From: Robertkochia sediminum
Lineage (GTDB): Bacteria; Bacteroidota; Bacteroidia; Flavobacteriales; Flavobacteriaceae
Length of the DNA stretch: 64,000 nucleotides
Direction: 5' to 3'
Assembly (NCBI RefSeq): GCF_016786255.1
Contig: NZ_JADMKT010000074.1
Coordinates: 146,517-210,516 of the forward strand
Every line of letters begins with the position of its first letter. Positions within the stretch are counted from its first letter, which is position 1. This document shows positions 42,357-53,472 of this stretch, one piece after another. The position numbers and the translations under genes were made by a program. The notes under the pieces are model-generated. The model saw only the letters and a list, made by a program, of their open reading frames with translations. It did no database searches and was not told the DNA's origin.

Positions 42357-44204
42357 ATGAAAACACTACTTAAAACGCTTCCTTTAGGCTTATTTGCCAT
42401 CTTAGCGCTCTTTATCGTTAGTTGTAATAACGATGACGACAACAACGGAGGAGTAACTCCGGAACCACCAATTGCCGATCTTTCCATTTATGAAACCGCA
42501 GTTTCGTCACCAGACCTTACCATTTTGGTAGAGGCTTTAGAAAGAACAGGACTGGATGACGTCCTCAATGCTGACGGAACATACACCGTTTTTGCACCAA
42601 CCGACGATGCTTTTACCGCTGCAGGAATTTCGCTGGACGATTTTACCGATGCAGAATTAACCAATCTTTTATTGAATCACGTCCTGGGAACGGAAGTAAT
42701 GTCAACCGACCTTACGACCACGTACGTAAATACACTGGCTACCGGGCCGGGTGAAAATGCGATCAGCTTATTTGTTAATACTGATGGCGGAGTAACTTTT
42801 AACGGAGTAGCCTCTCCGGTTGCCGACGGACTTGATATCGGAGCCAGCAATGGTATCATCCATTTGATCGATGCACCACTGGGTATCCCTAACGTTGTAG
42901 AACACGCAGTGGCCAACCCTAACTTTAGCACCCTTGTTTCAGTAGTTACCGCTCTTGGAGAAAGTCTTCCGGACCTTACCGCTGAAGGACCATACACCAT
43001 CTTCGCACCTACAAACGAAGCCTTCGACGCGTTATTCGAACTTTTAGGAACTACTGATATCGCTCCTGAGGTACTGGAAGCAGTGGTATTATACCACGTT
43101 GTTGCAGGTGCTAATGTACAATCAGGAGACCTGTCTGACGGTCAGGAAATTCCTATGGGAATCGATGGGGAGATCTTAACGGTAGACCTTAGTGATGGAG
43201 CCATGTTAATGGACGGAACAGGTAGAGATATCAATATTATCGCAACAGATGTACAAGGTTCCAACGGAGTGATCCATGCTGTTGACCAGGTATTGCTACC
43301 ACCTACGATCGTGGAAGCACTTCTTGCTAATGCTTCTGTATACCAACTGGCGAAACTAGCTCCGGGTTATGGAACTTTAGCCAAAGCTATTGAGCGTGCC
43401 GGTCTTGTAGACGCTTTAAGCGATCCGGAAGCAGACCTAACCGTTTTCGCACCGGACGATACTGCCTTTGATACGTTTCTTGGCGGACTTACCATCGATG
43501 ATGTAGATGCTGATGCGCTTGCTAACATCATTTTAAACCACGCCCTGGCGGGTACCTTTGATGCTGCTGCAGTACTTGACGCCGGCACAAGATATACCAC
43601 AAGTTTAGCCACTTATGATGTGGATGAAAATATTAGCATGTATTTCAACACAAGTAATGGTGTTGTGATCAACGGTGGAGCCGACAATGGAGGTGCTACA
43701 GTAGTTGCAACTGATATTCCGGTTGTTAATGGAATTGTTCACGCGGTAGATGCCGTTATCGGTCTTCCAACTATCGTGACCTTTGCAGCAGCAGACCCTA
43801 ACTTCAGCAGCCTGGTAGGTGCATTAACTGCAGAAGGCCAGCCTGATTTTGTTGGAATCCTTAGCGGCACTGACGGAGCTCCATTCACCGTATTCGCTCC
43901 GATCAATTCAGCCTTTGAAGCTTTAGAGTCTGTACCATCAGGAGATGCACTTACAGCAGTATTGCAACACCACGTAGTTGGTGGAGCCAATGTAAGATCA
44001 GGAGACCTTGTTGAAGGTCCCAACGAAGTACCTTCACTTGAAGGTGATATGATCACAGTATCCCTCCCATCTACCATGGGTGAAATCGCCGATATTACCG
44101 ATGGTTCTGGAAACATGGGATCGATCATCGCTGTGGACGTTCAGGCGTCTAACGGGGTGATCCACGCTATCGACAAGGTATTGATCCCTGATACGAACAA
44201 CTAA
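42357..44204 (+). CDS. Fasciclin-domain lipoprotein 1 (four FAS1 domains)
   Basis: A 615-residue lipoprotein: signal ending LFIVSC (Cys23), then an acidic NNDDDNNGG stretch like Bacteroidetes surface-lipoprotein export signals. Four FAS1 domains follow, each with the H1 (YTVFAPTDDAF-like) and H2 (NGIIHLIDA-like) motifs and a central NHVL or YHVV: roughly residues 40-180, 180-325, 325-465 and 465-615. FAS1 domains mediate adhesion to proteins, sugars or other cells. It is the first of three tandem paralogues and ends at its own GC-rich terminator. Aspartates are abundant, which may indicate calcium contact. Confidence 0.92.
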   Translation: MKTLLKTLPLGLFAILALFIVSCNNDDDNNGGVTPEPPIADLSIYETAVSSPDLTILVEALERTGLDDVLNADGTYTVFAPTDDAFTAAGISLDDFTDAELTNLLLNHVLGTEVMSTDLTTTYVNTLATGPGENAISLFVNTDGGVTFNGVASPVADGLDIGASNGIIHLIDAPLGIPNVVEHAVANPNFSTLVSVVTALGESLPDLTAEGPYTIFAPTNEAFDALFELLGTTDIAPEVLEAVVLYHVVAGANVQSGDLSDGQEIPMGIDGEILTVDLSDGAMLMDGTGRDINIIATDVQGSNGVIHAVDQVLLPPTIVEALLANASVYQLAKLAPGYGTLAKAIERAGLVDALSDPEADLTVFAPDDTAFDTFLGGLTIDDVDADALANIILNHALAGTFDAAAVLDAGTRYTTSLATYDVDENISMYFNTSNGVVINGGADNGGATVVATDIPVVNGIVHAVDAVIGLPTIVTFAAADPNFSSLVGALTAEGQPDFVGILSGTDGAPFTVFAPINSAFEALESVPSGDALTAVLQHHVVGGANVRSGDLVEGPNEVPSLEGDMITVSLPSTMGEIADITDGSGNMGSIIAVDVQASNGVIHAIDKVLIPDTNN

Positions 44205-44233
44205 TTTTTAGATTTTACATAGTTATGAAATGG

Positions 44234-44260
44234 CCCGGGAGACTCCCGGGTCTTTTTTTT
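44234..44260 (+). terminator. Terminator after fasciclin gene 1
   Basis: Stem CCCGGGA/TCCCGGG (44234-44240 with 44244-44250), loop GAC, then eight Ts after TC. Confidence 0.85.
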
Positions 44261-44456
44261 GCACCTATACCAATTTTTCTCACACCACCGGTTATCCCGC
44301 GATTCAGAAAATCTGACACAAATCCGACACCAATCCTTATTGGGTTCACCGACTATTTCGCTCATCTTAACTTCTTTATTTTCAATTAGTTAGGGTTATA
44401 TTGATTTTTAAAGCCAAGATCAATCGTATTTAATAACTCACTAAACACTTTAAACT

Positions 44457-46286
44457 ATGAAGGCTTTAAAACTGGGAATCTTTTTTTCCCTTTTGCTCGT
44501 CATCGCTTCCTGTGGAAAAGACGACGAAAGCATTACCACAGACCCCTCGTCTGAACAACCTTCCCTCTATGAAATGGTCGCCGCTGACCCTGCACTGAGC
44601 AAATTCTCTGCTTCCCTCGTGCAAACCGGACTAAACACAACACTTACAAATCCGGGAAACTACACGGTTTTTGCACCTACAGACAAGGCGTTATCAGATC
44701 AGGGTATCGACCTTGAAAAAATGAGTACTCAGGAACTTAACACGTTCATCAGTAATCACATTATCGAAAAAAGCCTGCCGTCATACGACATGACGACCTC
44801 CTATGTAAAAACCATGGCCAAAGGTCCTGAAAACAACAATCTCAGCATGTTCATTCATAACGAATCAGACATCGTATTGAACGGAGATGCTGAATTGCTA
44901 TCGGACCAAAAAGACCTAATGGCTGCAAACGGGGTGCTGCACTACACCAGCAAAGCGCTTAAAGTTCCTTCTGTGACCGATCACGGAAAGATCAATCCGG
45001 ACTACTCTCTGTTTGCTGAGGCGATATTACTTCTCGAAGATTATCTGCCTTACCTTTTAGGTATTGACGAAGATCAGCCATTTACTGTTTTTGCGCCTAC
45101 CAACGGTGCATTTATGGCCACTATCGACCTTATGGGATTCGATGCGCTTGGTCAGATTCCGCTAAACACGCTCATGCAAATACTCCTCTACCACATTAGT
45201 GTAGAAGGAAACCTCGATTCCGGTTCGCTTGAAGACGGACAAATGGTAGAAATGGTGATGGGAGGCTCCGTCAAGGTTGACCTCAGCGATGGGGTTAAGA
45301 TCGTTGATGGCACACCACAACCTGCTAACGTAGTTATGCCCGACATCCAGGCAGATAATGGCGTATTGCATAGCATCGATAAGGTGATGATCCCTGAACA
45401 TGTAGCCAAAGAGATCGGTGCTGCCAGCACCATGGCAGAATTACTGGCCATTAACGGTGACTTTTCAACACTTAATGATGCGCTCGTAAAAACAGGACTT
45501 ATCGCTGTTCTGGCAGACCCATCTGCCGAACTCACCCTCTTCGCGCCTAACAACGCAGCCTTTGCCGCCGCATTAGAAATGTATGGGGTAGATTATGAGG
45601 ATGTACCTATGGATCTTCTGAAAAATATTCTACTCAACCATGTACTGGGAGGAAAAGTATTTGCAGGTGATATTGAAACCGGATACACCAACAGCAGTGC
45701 CGTCAATATGGATGGTGATAACCTTAGCATGTACCTGAGCAAAGGAGACGACGGAGGCGTAACCATCAATGGCGGTAGCCAGGTGATCTATGCCGATTTT
45801 GAAACCCGAAACGGAGTGGTTCACGTAGTAGACCAGGTAATAGGTTTGCCTACGATCGTGACCTTTGCCACAGCAGACCCTGATTTTAGTAGTCTTGCCG
45901 GCGCACTGACCGCCGATGACCAACCCGATTTTGTTGGGATCCTTGGTGATCCGGCGAGTGATCCGTTCACAGTATTCGCTCCGATCAATGACGCCTTTGC
46001 GGCCTTACCATCGGTACCTTCAGGCGACGCCTTGACCCAGGTGCTGCTGCACCACGTGGTTGGAGGGTTAAACGTTAGAGCCGGGGACCTTGTCGCCGGA
46101 GACAATACGGTTCCATCGCTGGAAGGCGACAATATTGTGGTTACTGTACCCGCAAGCATGGGAGGTATCGCAGATATTACTGATGGTACCGGAAATACCG
46201 GTTCGATCATAGCGGTAGATGTGCAAGCCATTAACGGTGTGATCCACGCCATTGATGCAGTCCTCATCCCCGACACCACCAATTAA
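44457..46286 (+). CDS. Fasciclin-domain lipoprotein 2 (four FAS1 domains)
   Basis: A 609-residue paralogue with lipobox VIASC and GKDDES directly after the Cys. This K-(D/E)2 pattern is the lipoprotein export signal described for Capnocytophaga, so surface exposure is likely. Four FAS1 domains are present; the first three are the most divergent of the trio, while the fourth is almost the same as in gene 1 (PTIVTFA-ADP-FSSL-GALTA, QPDFVGIL, GDALTQVL). It has its own upstream region of about 250 bases and its own terminator, so it is probably controlled separately. Confidence 0.92.
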   Translation: MKALKLGIFFSLLLVIASCGKDDESITTDPSSEQPSLYEMVAADPALSKFSASLVQTGLNTTLTNPGNYTVFAPTDKALSDQGIDLEKMSTQELNTFISNHIIEKSLPSYDMTTSYVKTMAKGPENNNLSMFIHNESDIVLNGDAELLSDQKDLMAANGVLHYTSKALKVPSVTDHGKINPDYSLFAEAILLLEDYLPYLLGIDEDQPFTVFAPTNGAFMATIDLMGFDALGQIPLNTLMQILLYHISVEGNLDSGSLEDGQMVEMVMGGSVKVDLSDGVKIVDGTPQPANVVMPDIQADNGVLHSIDKVMIPEHVAKEIGAASTMAELLAINGDFSTLNDALVKTGLIAVLADPSAELTLFAPNNAAFAAALEMYGVDYEDVPMDLLKNILLNHVLGGKVFAGDIETGYTNSSAVNMDGDNLSMYLSKGDDGGVTINGGSQVIYADFETRNGVVHVVDQVIGLPTIVTFATADPDFSSLAGALTADDQPDFVGILGDPASDPFTVFAPINDAFAALPSVPSGDALTQVLLHHVVGGLNVRAGDLVAGDNTVPSLEGDNIVVTVPASMGGIADITDGTGNTGSIIAVDVQAINGVIHAIDAVLIPDTTN

Positions 46287-46313
46287 ACAAACAACTTAAA
46301 TTCGTCAAATGAG

Positions 46314-46347
46314 AAAGGCCCGGGGCAAATGTCCCGGGCTTTTTTTA
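46314..46347 (+). terminator. Terminator after fasciclin gene 2
   Basis: Stem GCCCGGG/CCCGGGC (46318-46324 with 46333-46339), extendable by a G-T pair, followed by a run of Ts. Confidence 0.85.
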
Positions 46348-46548
46348 TAAACACATGTAGAAATTAAGACCCCAAACACCACGATCCGTATCGAAGTAAA
46401 TCTCCACCATTTACATTTTAAGGAACAAAAACAAACAACTAACCTGTTTATTATCAGTAGTTTGCGTGATTTTGTTATTTTTAAACCCCTCCCCCTAAAC
46501 AGTAATACGCATACTACAATAAACAACACTAACCCTTAAAAACAGAAC

Positions 46549-48375
46549 ATGATGAAGATCTTTACACGGGGGATTTTCTTAACCCTTCTTACGATCGTTG
46601 CCTCCTGTAACGATGATGACGACGGCAATCGCTCAACCCCACCATCAGTCCTATCCATCTATGAAACAGCGATCAGCTCACCGGACCTGACCATACTGGT
46701 TGAAGCCCTTGATCGCACCGGACTGTCGGAAACACTGGATGAACCGGGCACCTATACCGTTTTTGCTCCAACCGACGAAGCCTTTACCTCGGCAGGTGTT
46801 TCCCTGGATGACTTTACAGACGACGAACTCACCAACCTTTTACTCAATCACGTACTCGCTGCAGAAGTAGGCTCAGGAGATCTGACTACCGGATACCTGA
46901 ACACCCTTGCCACAGGCCCGGAAGAGAAGCTTATTAGTCTTTTTGTCAATACCGATGGAGAAGTCCTCTTAAATGGCACTTCATCGCCCGTAGCCGACGG
47001 CCTGGATATCGGTGCTTCGAACGGTGTAATTCACCTAATTGATCAACCGCTTAACATCCCGAATGTCGTGGATCATGTGGTTGCTAATCCTGCATTTAAT
47101 TCGCTACGAGAGGTCATCTTATCTTTCGGAGATGCCGTCACGGACATTCTTGATGAAGAAGGCCCTTTTACTATTTTTGCGCCCACAGAAGAAGCCTTTG
47201 CTAACCTAACCGACATACTCGGAGAAGAAGGGGTTAACGAGGAAATATTACTCAGCATACTGCTCTATCACGTGGTTCCCGGACAAAATTTACAATCGGG
47301 TGACCTTACTCCTGGCCTGGAAATGATCACAGCGAACGGAGAGTCCCTTTTTATGGATTCTGAAGACGGAACAAGATTGATCGATGGGACAGGAGGTGCA
47401 GGCGTAAACATCTTAACCTCCGACATCCAGGGATCCAATGGCGTTATTCATGAAATAGACCGGGTACTACTACCTCCATCTATCGTGAACAATACCGTAC
47501 TCGAGGCAAGTATCTACCAACTGGCAAAGCTCACTCCGGGATACGCCTTACTAGCTGAGGCTATTGAACGTGCAGGACTGGTGGAGAAACTAAGCGACCC
47601 TGATGCCAACCTCACCGTATTCGCTCCTAACGACGACGCCTTTATAACCTTCCTGTCCGGGTTTGACAACATCAATAACCTGGCAGATATACCTGAGGCA
47701 GATCTGGCAAACCTTCTCAACAACCACCTGCTTAGCGGACAATTCACAGCAGCAGATATCGTTAGCGCAGGGTCGGGATATGCTTCTACCCTCGCTATAA
47801 CCGCTGGTGATGATCCCGATAATATTAGCCTTTACGTCAATGTAAGTGAGGAAGGAGTGACGCTTAACGGTATAAGCGCTGTAGTCTTTCCAGATTTCCA
47901 GGTAAGTAATGGGATCGTACACCTGGTAGATGCTGTTATTGACCTGCCTACGGTGGTTACCTTTGCAGCAGCAGACCCGAATTTCAGCACACTGGCAGAA
48001 GCTGTGATCGAACAAGGTTTATCCGATGTCCTTGGAGGTACCGAAGGATCTCCATTTACGGTTTTCGCCCCTACCAATGAAGCCTTTGCAGACCTTACTG
48101 ACCCACCAACGGGAGATGCGCTTACTCAGGTGCTCTTGCATCACGTCGTAGGCGAATCCAACGTTCGCTCTTCCGATCTTCAGCAAGGGGACAATACGCT
48201 TGCATCGCTCGAAGGAGACAACCTGTTGATCACCCTGCCACCTGCCCAGGGAGGAGTCGCAGATATCACCGATGGTTCAGGAAACACCGGATCGATCATC
48301 GATGTAGATGTTCAGGCGGTCAACGGAGTTATTCACGTTCTGGATCAGGTAATGCTACCTGACATGAATAATTAA
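46549..48375 (+). CDS. Fasciclin-domain lipoprotein 3 (four FAS1 domains)
   Basis: A 608-residue paralogue with lipobox TIVASC followed by NDDDDGN, again acidic. The start is ATG 46549 or the adjacent ATG 46552. Domains 1-3 follow gene 1 closely (IYETAISSPDLTILVEALDRTGL; SPVADGLDIGASNGVIHLID; YQLAKLTPGY), whereas domain 4 has diverged (FSTLAEAVIEQGLSDVLGG). Surface adhesion is the expected role. A terminator follows the stop by 25 bases. Confidence 0.92.
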   Translation: MMKIFTRGIFLTLLTIVASCNDDDDGNRSTPPSVLSIYETAISSPDLTILVEALDRTGLSETLDEPGTYTVFAPTDEAFTSAGVSLDDFTDDELTNLLLNHVLAAEVGSGDLTTGYLNTLATGPEEKLISLFVNTDGEVLLNGTSSPVADGLDIGASNGVIHLIDQPLNIPNVVDHVVANPAFNSLREVILSFGDAVTDILDEEGPFTIFAPTEEAFANLTDILGEEGVNEEILLSILLYHVVPGQNLQSGDLTPGLEMITANGESLFMDSEDGTRLIDGTGGAGVNILTSDIQGSNGVIHEIDRVLLPPSIVNNTVLEASIYQLAKLTPGYALLAEAIERAGLVEKLSDPDANLTVFAPNDDAFITFLSGFDNINNLADIPEADLANLLNNHLLSGQFTAADIVSAGSGYASTLAITAGDDPDNISLYVNVSEEGVTLNGISAVVFPDFQVSNGIVHLVDAVIDLPTVVTFAAADPNFSTLAEAVIEQGLSDVLGGTEGSPFTVFAPTNEAFADLTDPPTGDALTQVLLHHVVGESNVRSSDLQQGDNTLASLEGDNLLITLPPAQGGVADITDGSGNTGSIIDVDVQAVNGVIHVLDQVMLPDMNN

Positions 48376-48399
48376 AGAAAGTAATCCGTAAATAGCTTA

Positions 48400-48429
48400 A
48401 AAGCCCGGGCATTTACCGGGCTTTATTTT
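48400..48429 (+). terminator. Terminator after fasciclin gene 3
   Basis: Perfect 9-bp stem AAAGCCCGG/CCGGGCTTT (48400-48408 with 48416-48424), seven-base loop, T-rich tail. Confidence 0.82.
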
Positions 48430-48534
48430 ATGAGCATACTTGATCGCTTTTCAAAATAAAATGCAGACACCTACCCATTAACACATAAACCATAATTGAG
48501 TGACGTATGCATGGAATTTCACGTTCACGCTCAA

Positions 48535-48568
48535 AACAAAAAAGGGAAGCCGTATGGCTTCCCTTTTT
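48535..48568 (-). terminator. Rho-independent terminator after yidC
   Basis: 13-bp stem (48539-48551 with 48556-48568), loop GTAT; T-rich tail on the minus strand, 25 bases beyond the yidC stop. Confidence 0.86.
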
Positions 48569-48592
48569 CTATAACTGTAAAGGAGGGCATGC

Positions 48593-50476
48593 TTAACGCT
48601 TCCCTTTCTTTTGTTGCTCTTCTGCCTGCTCCATCATTTCGCGCATACGCTTCTGGAACTTGTTTTCTTTCTTAGGCTTTTTCTTATTCTCCTGGATCTG
48701 TGCATGGATCTTATCCTCATCAATGATGTAGTTCTTGATCACCAGCATGATCACAATGGTAATAAGGTTAGAGATAAAGTAGTATAAACTCAATCCACTC
48801 GCATAGTTGTTAAAGAAGAACAACATCAGTAGCGGAGAGATGTACAACATCATTTTCATGAGTTTCCCCATATCTGGCATCCCTTCCTGAGCCGGTTGTT
48901 GCATCATTTGCTGTTGTCCGGTGGTCATTCGCATATAGAAGAAGATAGCGATCGAAGCCAGGATCGGGAACAAACTCACGTGATCTCCATAGAACGGGAT
49001 CTTGAACGGAAGTTCTGCGATCACATCGTAAGACGACAGATCGTCTGCCCAAAGGAATGGCTTTTGCCTTAACATGATCGCCGTAGGGAAGAACATGAAG
49101 AGGGCGTAGAATATCGGCAGCTGCAATAAGGCAGGTACACATCCGCTCATCGGACTCACCCCGGCTTTGCTGTAAAGCTTCATGGTTTCCTGCTGCTTCT
49201 TCATAGCATTGTCCTTATACTTCTCATTGATCTCAGTGATCTCCGGACGCAGCACTTTCATCTTGGCTTGCGACAGGTATGACTTATAGGTTACCGGAGA
49301 CAATACTATTCGCACCAGGATGGTCATAATAATGATCGCAATACCATAAGGCAGGAAGGAGCTCAGAATATCATAAAGCGGGGTAAACACATGCTTATTG
49401 ATAAAACCAAAGATCCCCCATCCAAATGGGATGGATTCTGAAAAGTTAAAATCTTCGTATTTCTTGAACACCTTGAGGTCGGTCGGACCGTAATACCAGT
49501 GCATATTATGCGCCAGCTCTCCTCCGGCGATCTCCAGAGGGATTGCAGCCTTATAATGCTTGGTATACTTTGCGGTATCAGACTCCTCCTCTACCAGGTT
49601 CTCTGAACTCAGGGTAGCTGTTTTAAACGGAGTAGTAGTCGCAAGGATGGTACTAAAGAAGTGCTGACGGTAAGAGATCCACTCAAGATCTTCTTCTGTC
49701 TCAGAATCATCTCCCATCTGCCCCAGCTTGCTAATGTCTCCATCATGATTATAGGTAAGGCGGGTATATCGGTTCTCATACTCGATACTCTTGCTGTGAC
49801 GGATCCCTTTAACCTCCCAATTCATATTTGCAGGCACACTGCTGTTGAGCACGCCGTTAAGACCTTGGGAACGCACGGTAAAGTCGACCATATAATCGTC
49901 AGGCTTGATCTCATAACGATATTCCAGGTAGGTTTGCTCTCCTGTTTTTAGTCGCATGCTTAACACCTTGTTATCGCCATTTTGCGATAATACCGGCTCA
50001 AAGTAAAGATCTTCTGTATTCAGGGTTCGGTTATCGGTGGTGGCAAAGCTCAGGTTAAATCGGGCATTCCCATCTTTAACCAGATACACCGGCACAGAAT
50101 CATAGGTTTTAAATTGCTTGAGAACAGCTTCGCGTATCTGACCACCCTTATTGGCAATAGTCAATTTTACCACTTCGTTCTCAAGAACGGTTTCGCCCTC
50201 TCCAACTCCGATGGCAGCTCCATAGGCGAAGGCCCCAAGCTGACTTTTATATCTTTCCAGCGCGAGGGAATCGGCTGCGAGAGAATCGGCTTCAGCCATC
50301 GGCACTACTTCCTGTTTAACAGCAGGCTGTGTGGCCTGTTCTACCTGTTCTGTGGTAGTGGCCTCACCGGCCTCCTCCTCAGGAGTAGGCTGATTATTAT
50401 ACATCACCCAGATGAGGATCGCTCCGATCAAGAGGAACCCGATCAGGGAGTTCACGTCAAATTTCTTTTCTTCCAT
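48593..50476 (-). CDS. yidC: Membrane protein insertase YidC/Oxa1
   Basis: A 627-residue full-length Gram-negative YidC. It has an N-terminal anchor (FDVNSLIGFLLIGAILIWVMYNNQ), a large periplasmic domain (about 60-350), then the five-helix insertase core with FLPYGIAIIIMTILVRIVLSPVTYKS carrying the essential hydrophilic-groove Arg, and PMSGCVPALLQLPIFYALF. The C-terminus is a strongly basic tail (PKKENKFQKRMREM) suited to ribosome contact. It inserts membrane proteins alone or with SecYEG. It follows pyrG by 96 bases on the same strand, a pairing common in Bacteroidetes. Confidence 0.96.
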   Translation of the reverse strand: MEEKKFDVNSLIGFLLIGAILIWVMYNNQPTPEEEAGEATTTEQVEQATQPAVKQEVVPMAEADSLAADSLALERYKSQLGAFAYGAAIGVGEGETVLENEVVKLTIANKGGQIREAVLKQFKTYDSVPVYLVKDGNARFNLSFATTDNRTLNTEDLYFEPVLSQNGDNKVLSMRLKTGEQTYLEYRYEIKPDDYMVDFTVRSQGLNGVLNSSVPANMNWEVKGIRHSKSIEYENRYTRLTYNHDGDISKLGQMGDDSETEEDLEWISYRQHFFSTILATTTPFKTATLSSENLVEEESDTAKYTKHYKAAIPLEIAGGELAHNMHWYYGPTDLKVFKKYEDFNFSESIPFGWGIFGFINKHVFTPLYDILSSFLPYGIAIIIMTILVRIVLSPVTYKSYLSQAKMKVLRPEITEINEKYKDNAMKKQQETMKLYSKAGVSPMSGCVPALLQLPIFYALFMFFPTAIMLRQKPFLWADDLSSYDVIAELPFKIPFYGDHVSLFPILASIAIFFYMRMTTGQQQMMQQPAQEGMPDMGKLMKMMLYISPLLMLFFFNNYASGLSLYYFISNLITIVIMLVIKNYIIDEDKIHAQIQENKKKPKKENKFQKRMREMMEQAEEQQKKGKR

Positions 50477-50572
50477 GGTTTAAATTTAATAGGCTGTTCA
50501 AGGTCGGGAATTGCAGACCTTTGCTATGCTATATATGTTTCGGAGAGAAATCAAAAACCTCCCCAATTCCGG

Positions 50573-52264
<1,692 letters not shown>

Positions 52265-52301
52265 TTAAAAAACTCCGGTGAATACGGCTAATTTTAAGAT
52301 T

Positions 52302-52535
52302 TTAAACGGATTGACGGCCATTGGCGATGATCTTTCTGATAAGACCTTCCAGTCCGTTCACTTTGATCTCGTACATGGAGCTCAGATATAGCCCCATTTT
52401 CCCTTCCGGGAACCCTTTTTGGCGCATCCACACGTAGTAAGGCTCAGGGATATCTACCAACAACCTGCCCTTGTATTTTCCATAGGGCATCCGCATAAAA
52501 GCGATCTTTTGTAAAAAGGCGGCTTGTTCATTCAT
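52302..52535 (-). CDS. DUF3820 family protein
   Basis: A 77-residue protein with the DUF3820 pattern: MPYGKYKGRLLVDIPEPYYVWMRQKGFPEGKMG and YEIKVNGLEGL. Members occur alone or fused to exonuclease domains; they have been described as putative quorum-sensing-regulated proteins, with no firm function. It overlaps the end of the HExxH protein gene by 8 bases and is the last gene of the run that begins with guaA. Confidence 0.86.
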   Translation of the reverse strand: MNEQAAFLQKIAFMRMPYGKYKGRLLVDIPEPYYVWMRQKGFPEGKMGLYLSSMYEIKVNGLEGLIRKIIANGRQSV

Positions 52536-53052
52536 AGACTTCTTCCAGATACTGTTTTATTCGGGACTCCCAGAGCAACTGTTCTTTCAGGTCAAGGGAA
52601 TAATTGGTCTCTTTATCGTAAAGGGCCTGTACAGAATCCAATTCTCTTCTCACCTGCTCATAAACAACTTTTACCGAAGGCTGCGGATCCAAAGAAGGCG
52701 CTATCGTATCAAATGCACGCCTGAGTTTTGCTGCGTACCAGGCAGTAATATCAAAATGCAGTTGTTCATGCAACAGCAGCTCTTCATCTTTCAGGTCTTC
52801 GCGCACCCAGCTTTTTTCCGGAAAGAACAAGGCCTTAACATCGTATTCATAGACCAACCTTCCTTCCTTAAGATATCCGTTAAACGTATAGGACAAAGCG
52901 GAGACCGTAGTAGCTGCAGCATCAACAGAACGGTCCGGCACACCTCTGAAATCGACCCACCTGAGCTTCTTACCGGGATGCCACGCTACTGTTTCCTGAT
53001 CCTGCTGAAGACCAAGACTCAAGAAAAAAATCAAATAGGGTAGTAATTTCAT
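52528..53052 (-). CDS. DUF922-like putative zinc-dependent peptidase
   Basis: A 174-residue protein with a short hydrophobic N-terminus (MKLLPYLIFFLSLGLQ), probably a signal sequence. HEQLH at residues 95-99, in LLLHEQLHFDIT, is a canonical HExxH zinc-protease motif, with a third ligand possibly further on. The layout (LRWVDFRGVP early, HExxH in the middle) resembles DUF922. Substrate unknown. It abuts the OsmC gene with no gap and overlaps DUF3820 by 8 bases. Confidence 0.68.
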   Translation of the reverse strand: MKLLPYLIFFLSLGLQQDQETVAWHPGKKLRWVDFRGVPDRSVDAAATTVSALSYTFNGYLKEGRLVYEYDVKALFFPEKSWVREDLKDEELLLHEQLHFDITAWYAAKLRRAFDTIAPSLDPQPSVKVVYEQVRRELDSVQALYDKETNYSLDLKEQLLWESRIKQYLEEVYE

Positions 53053-53472
53053 TTATTGCGGCGTTTGCCCCCATACAAAACGAATATCCTTCTCGATCTC
53101 GGGATGCAAACTAAGGAGCACCGGACAAGTTTTACCGGTTTGCTCGAGTATTTTTCGATCTTTCTCAGAAGGCGAGGCGGGAATAACCACCTCTACCCTT
53201 ACCGCAGCGATACGCCTTGGAGCCGCGGCCATTTCTTTTTCAATGGTCGCTACAGCTCCTTTAAGATCCACTTCCATATCACGGGCCTTGATCCCCATAA
53301 CGGTAAGCATGCAGCTGGCCATTGCCGTAGCTACGGTATCTGTAGGAGAAAATGCCTCCCCCTTTCCATTATTGTCTATTGGTGCATCGGTGATGAACGT
53401 ATTACCGCTCTTCACGTGGAGACATTCCGTTCTCAGTGCCCCCAGATAGGTTACTTTCGAGGTCGTTGGCAT
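53053..53472 (-). CDS. OsmC/Ohr-family peroxidase-like protein
   Basis: A 139-residue OsmC-fold protein with the two redox cysteines at C54 (AMASCM) and C116 (GKTCPV). It begins TYLGALRTECLHVKSGN, so the N-terminal strands needed for the fold require the start at 53472. This makes the gene overlap the end of the LysM gene by 71 bases in another frame on the same strand. OsmC/Ohr proteins reduce organic hydroperoxides with a thiol cofactor. bshC elsewhere in the window shows that bacillithiol is probably available. Confidence 0.9.
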   Translation of the reverse strand: MPTTSKVTYLGALRTECLHVKSGNTFITDAPIDNNGKGEAFSPTDTVATAMASCMLTVMGIKARDMEVDLKGAVATIEKEMAAAPRRIAAVRVEVVIPASPSEKDRKILEQTGKTCPVLLSLHPEIEKDIRFVWGQTPQ

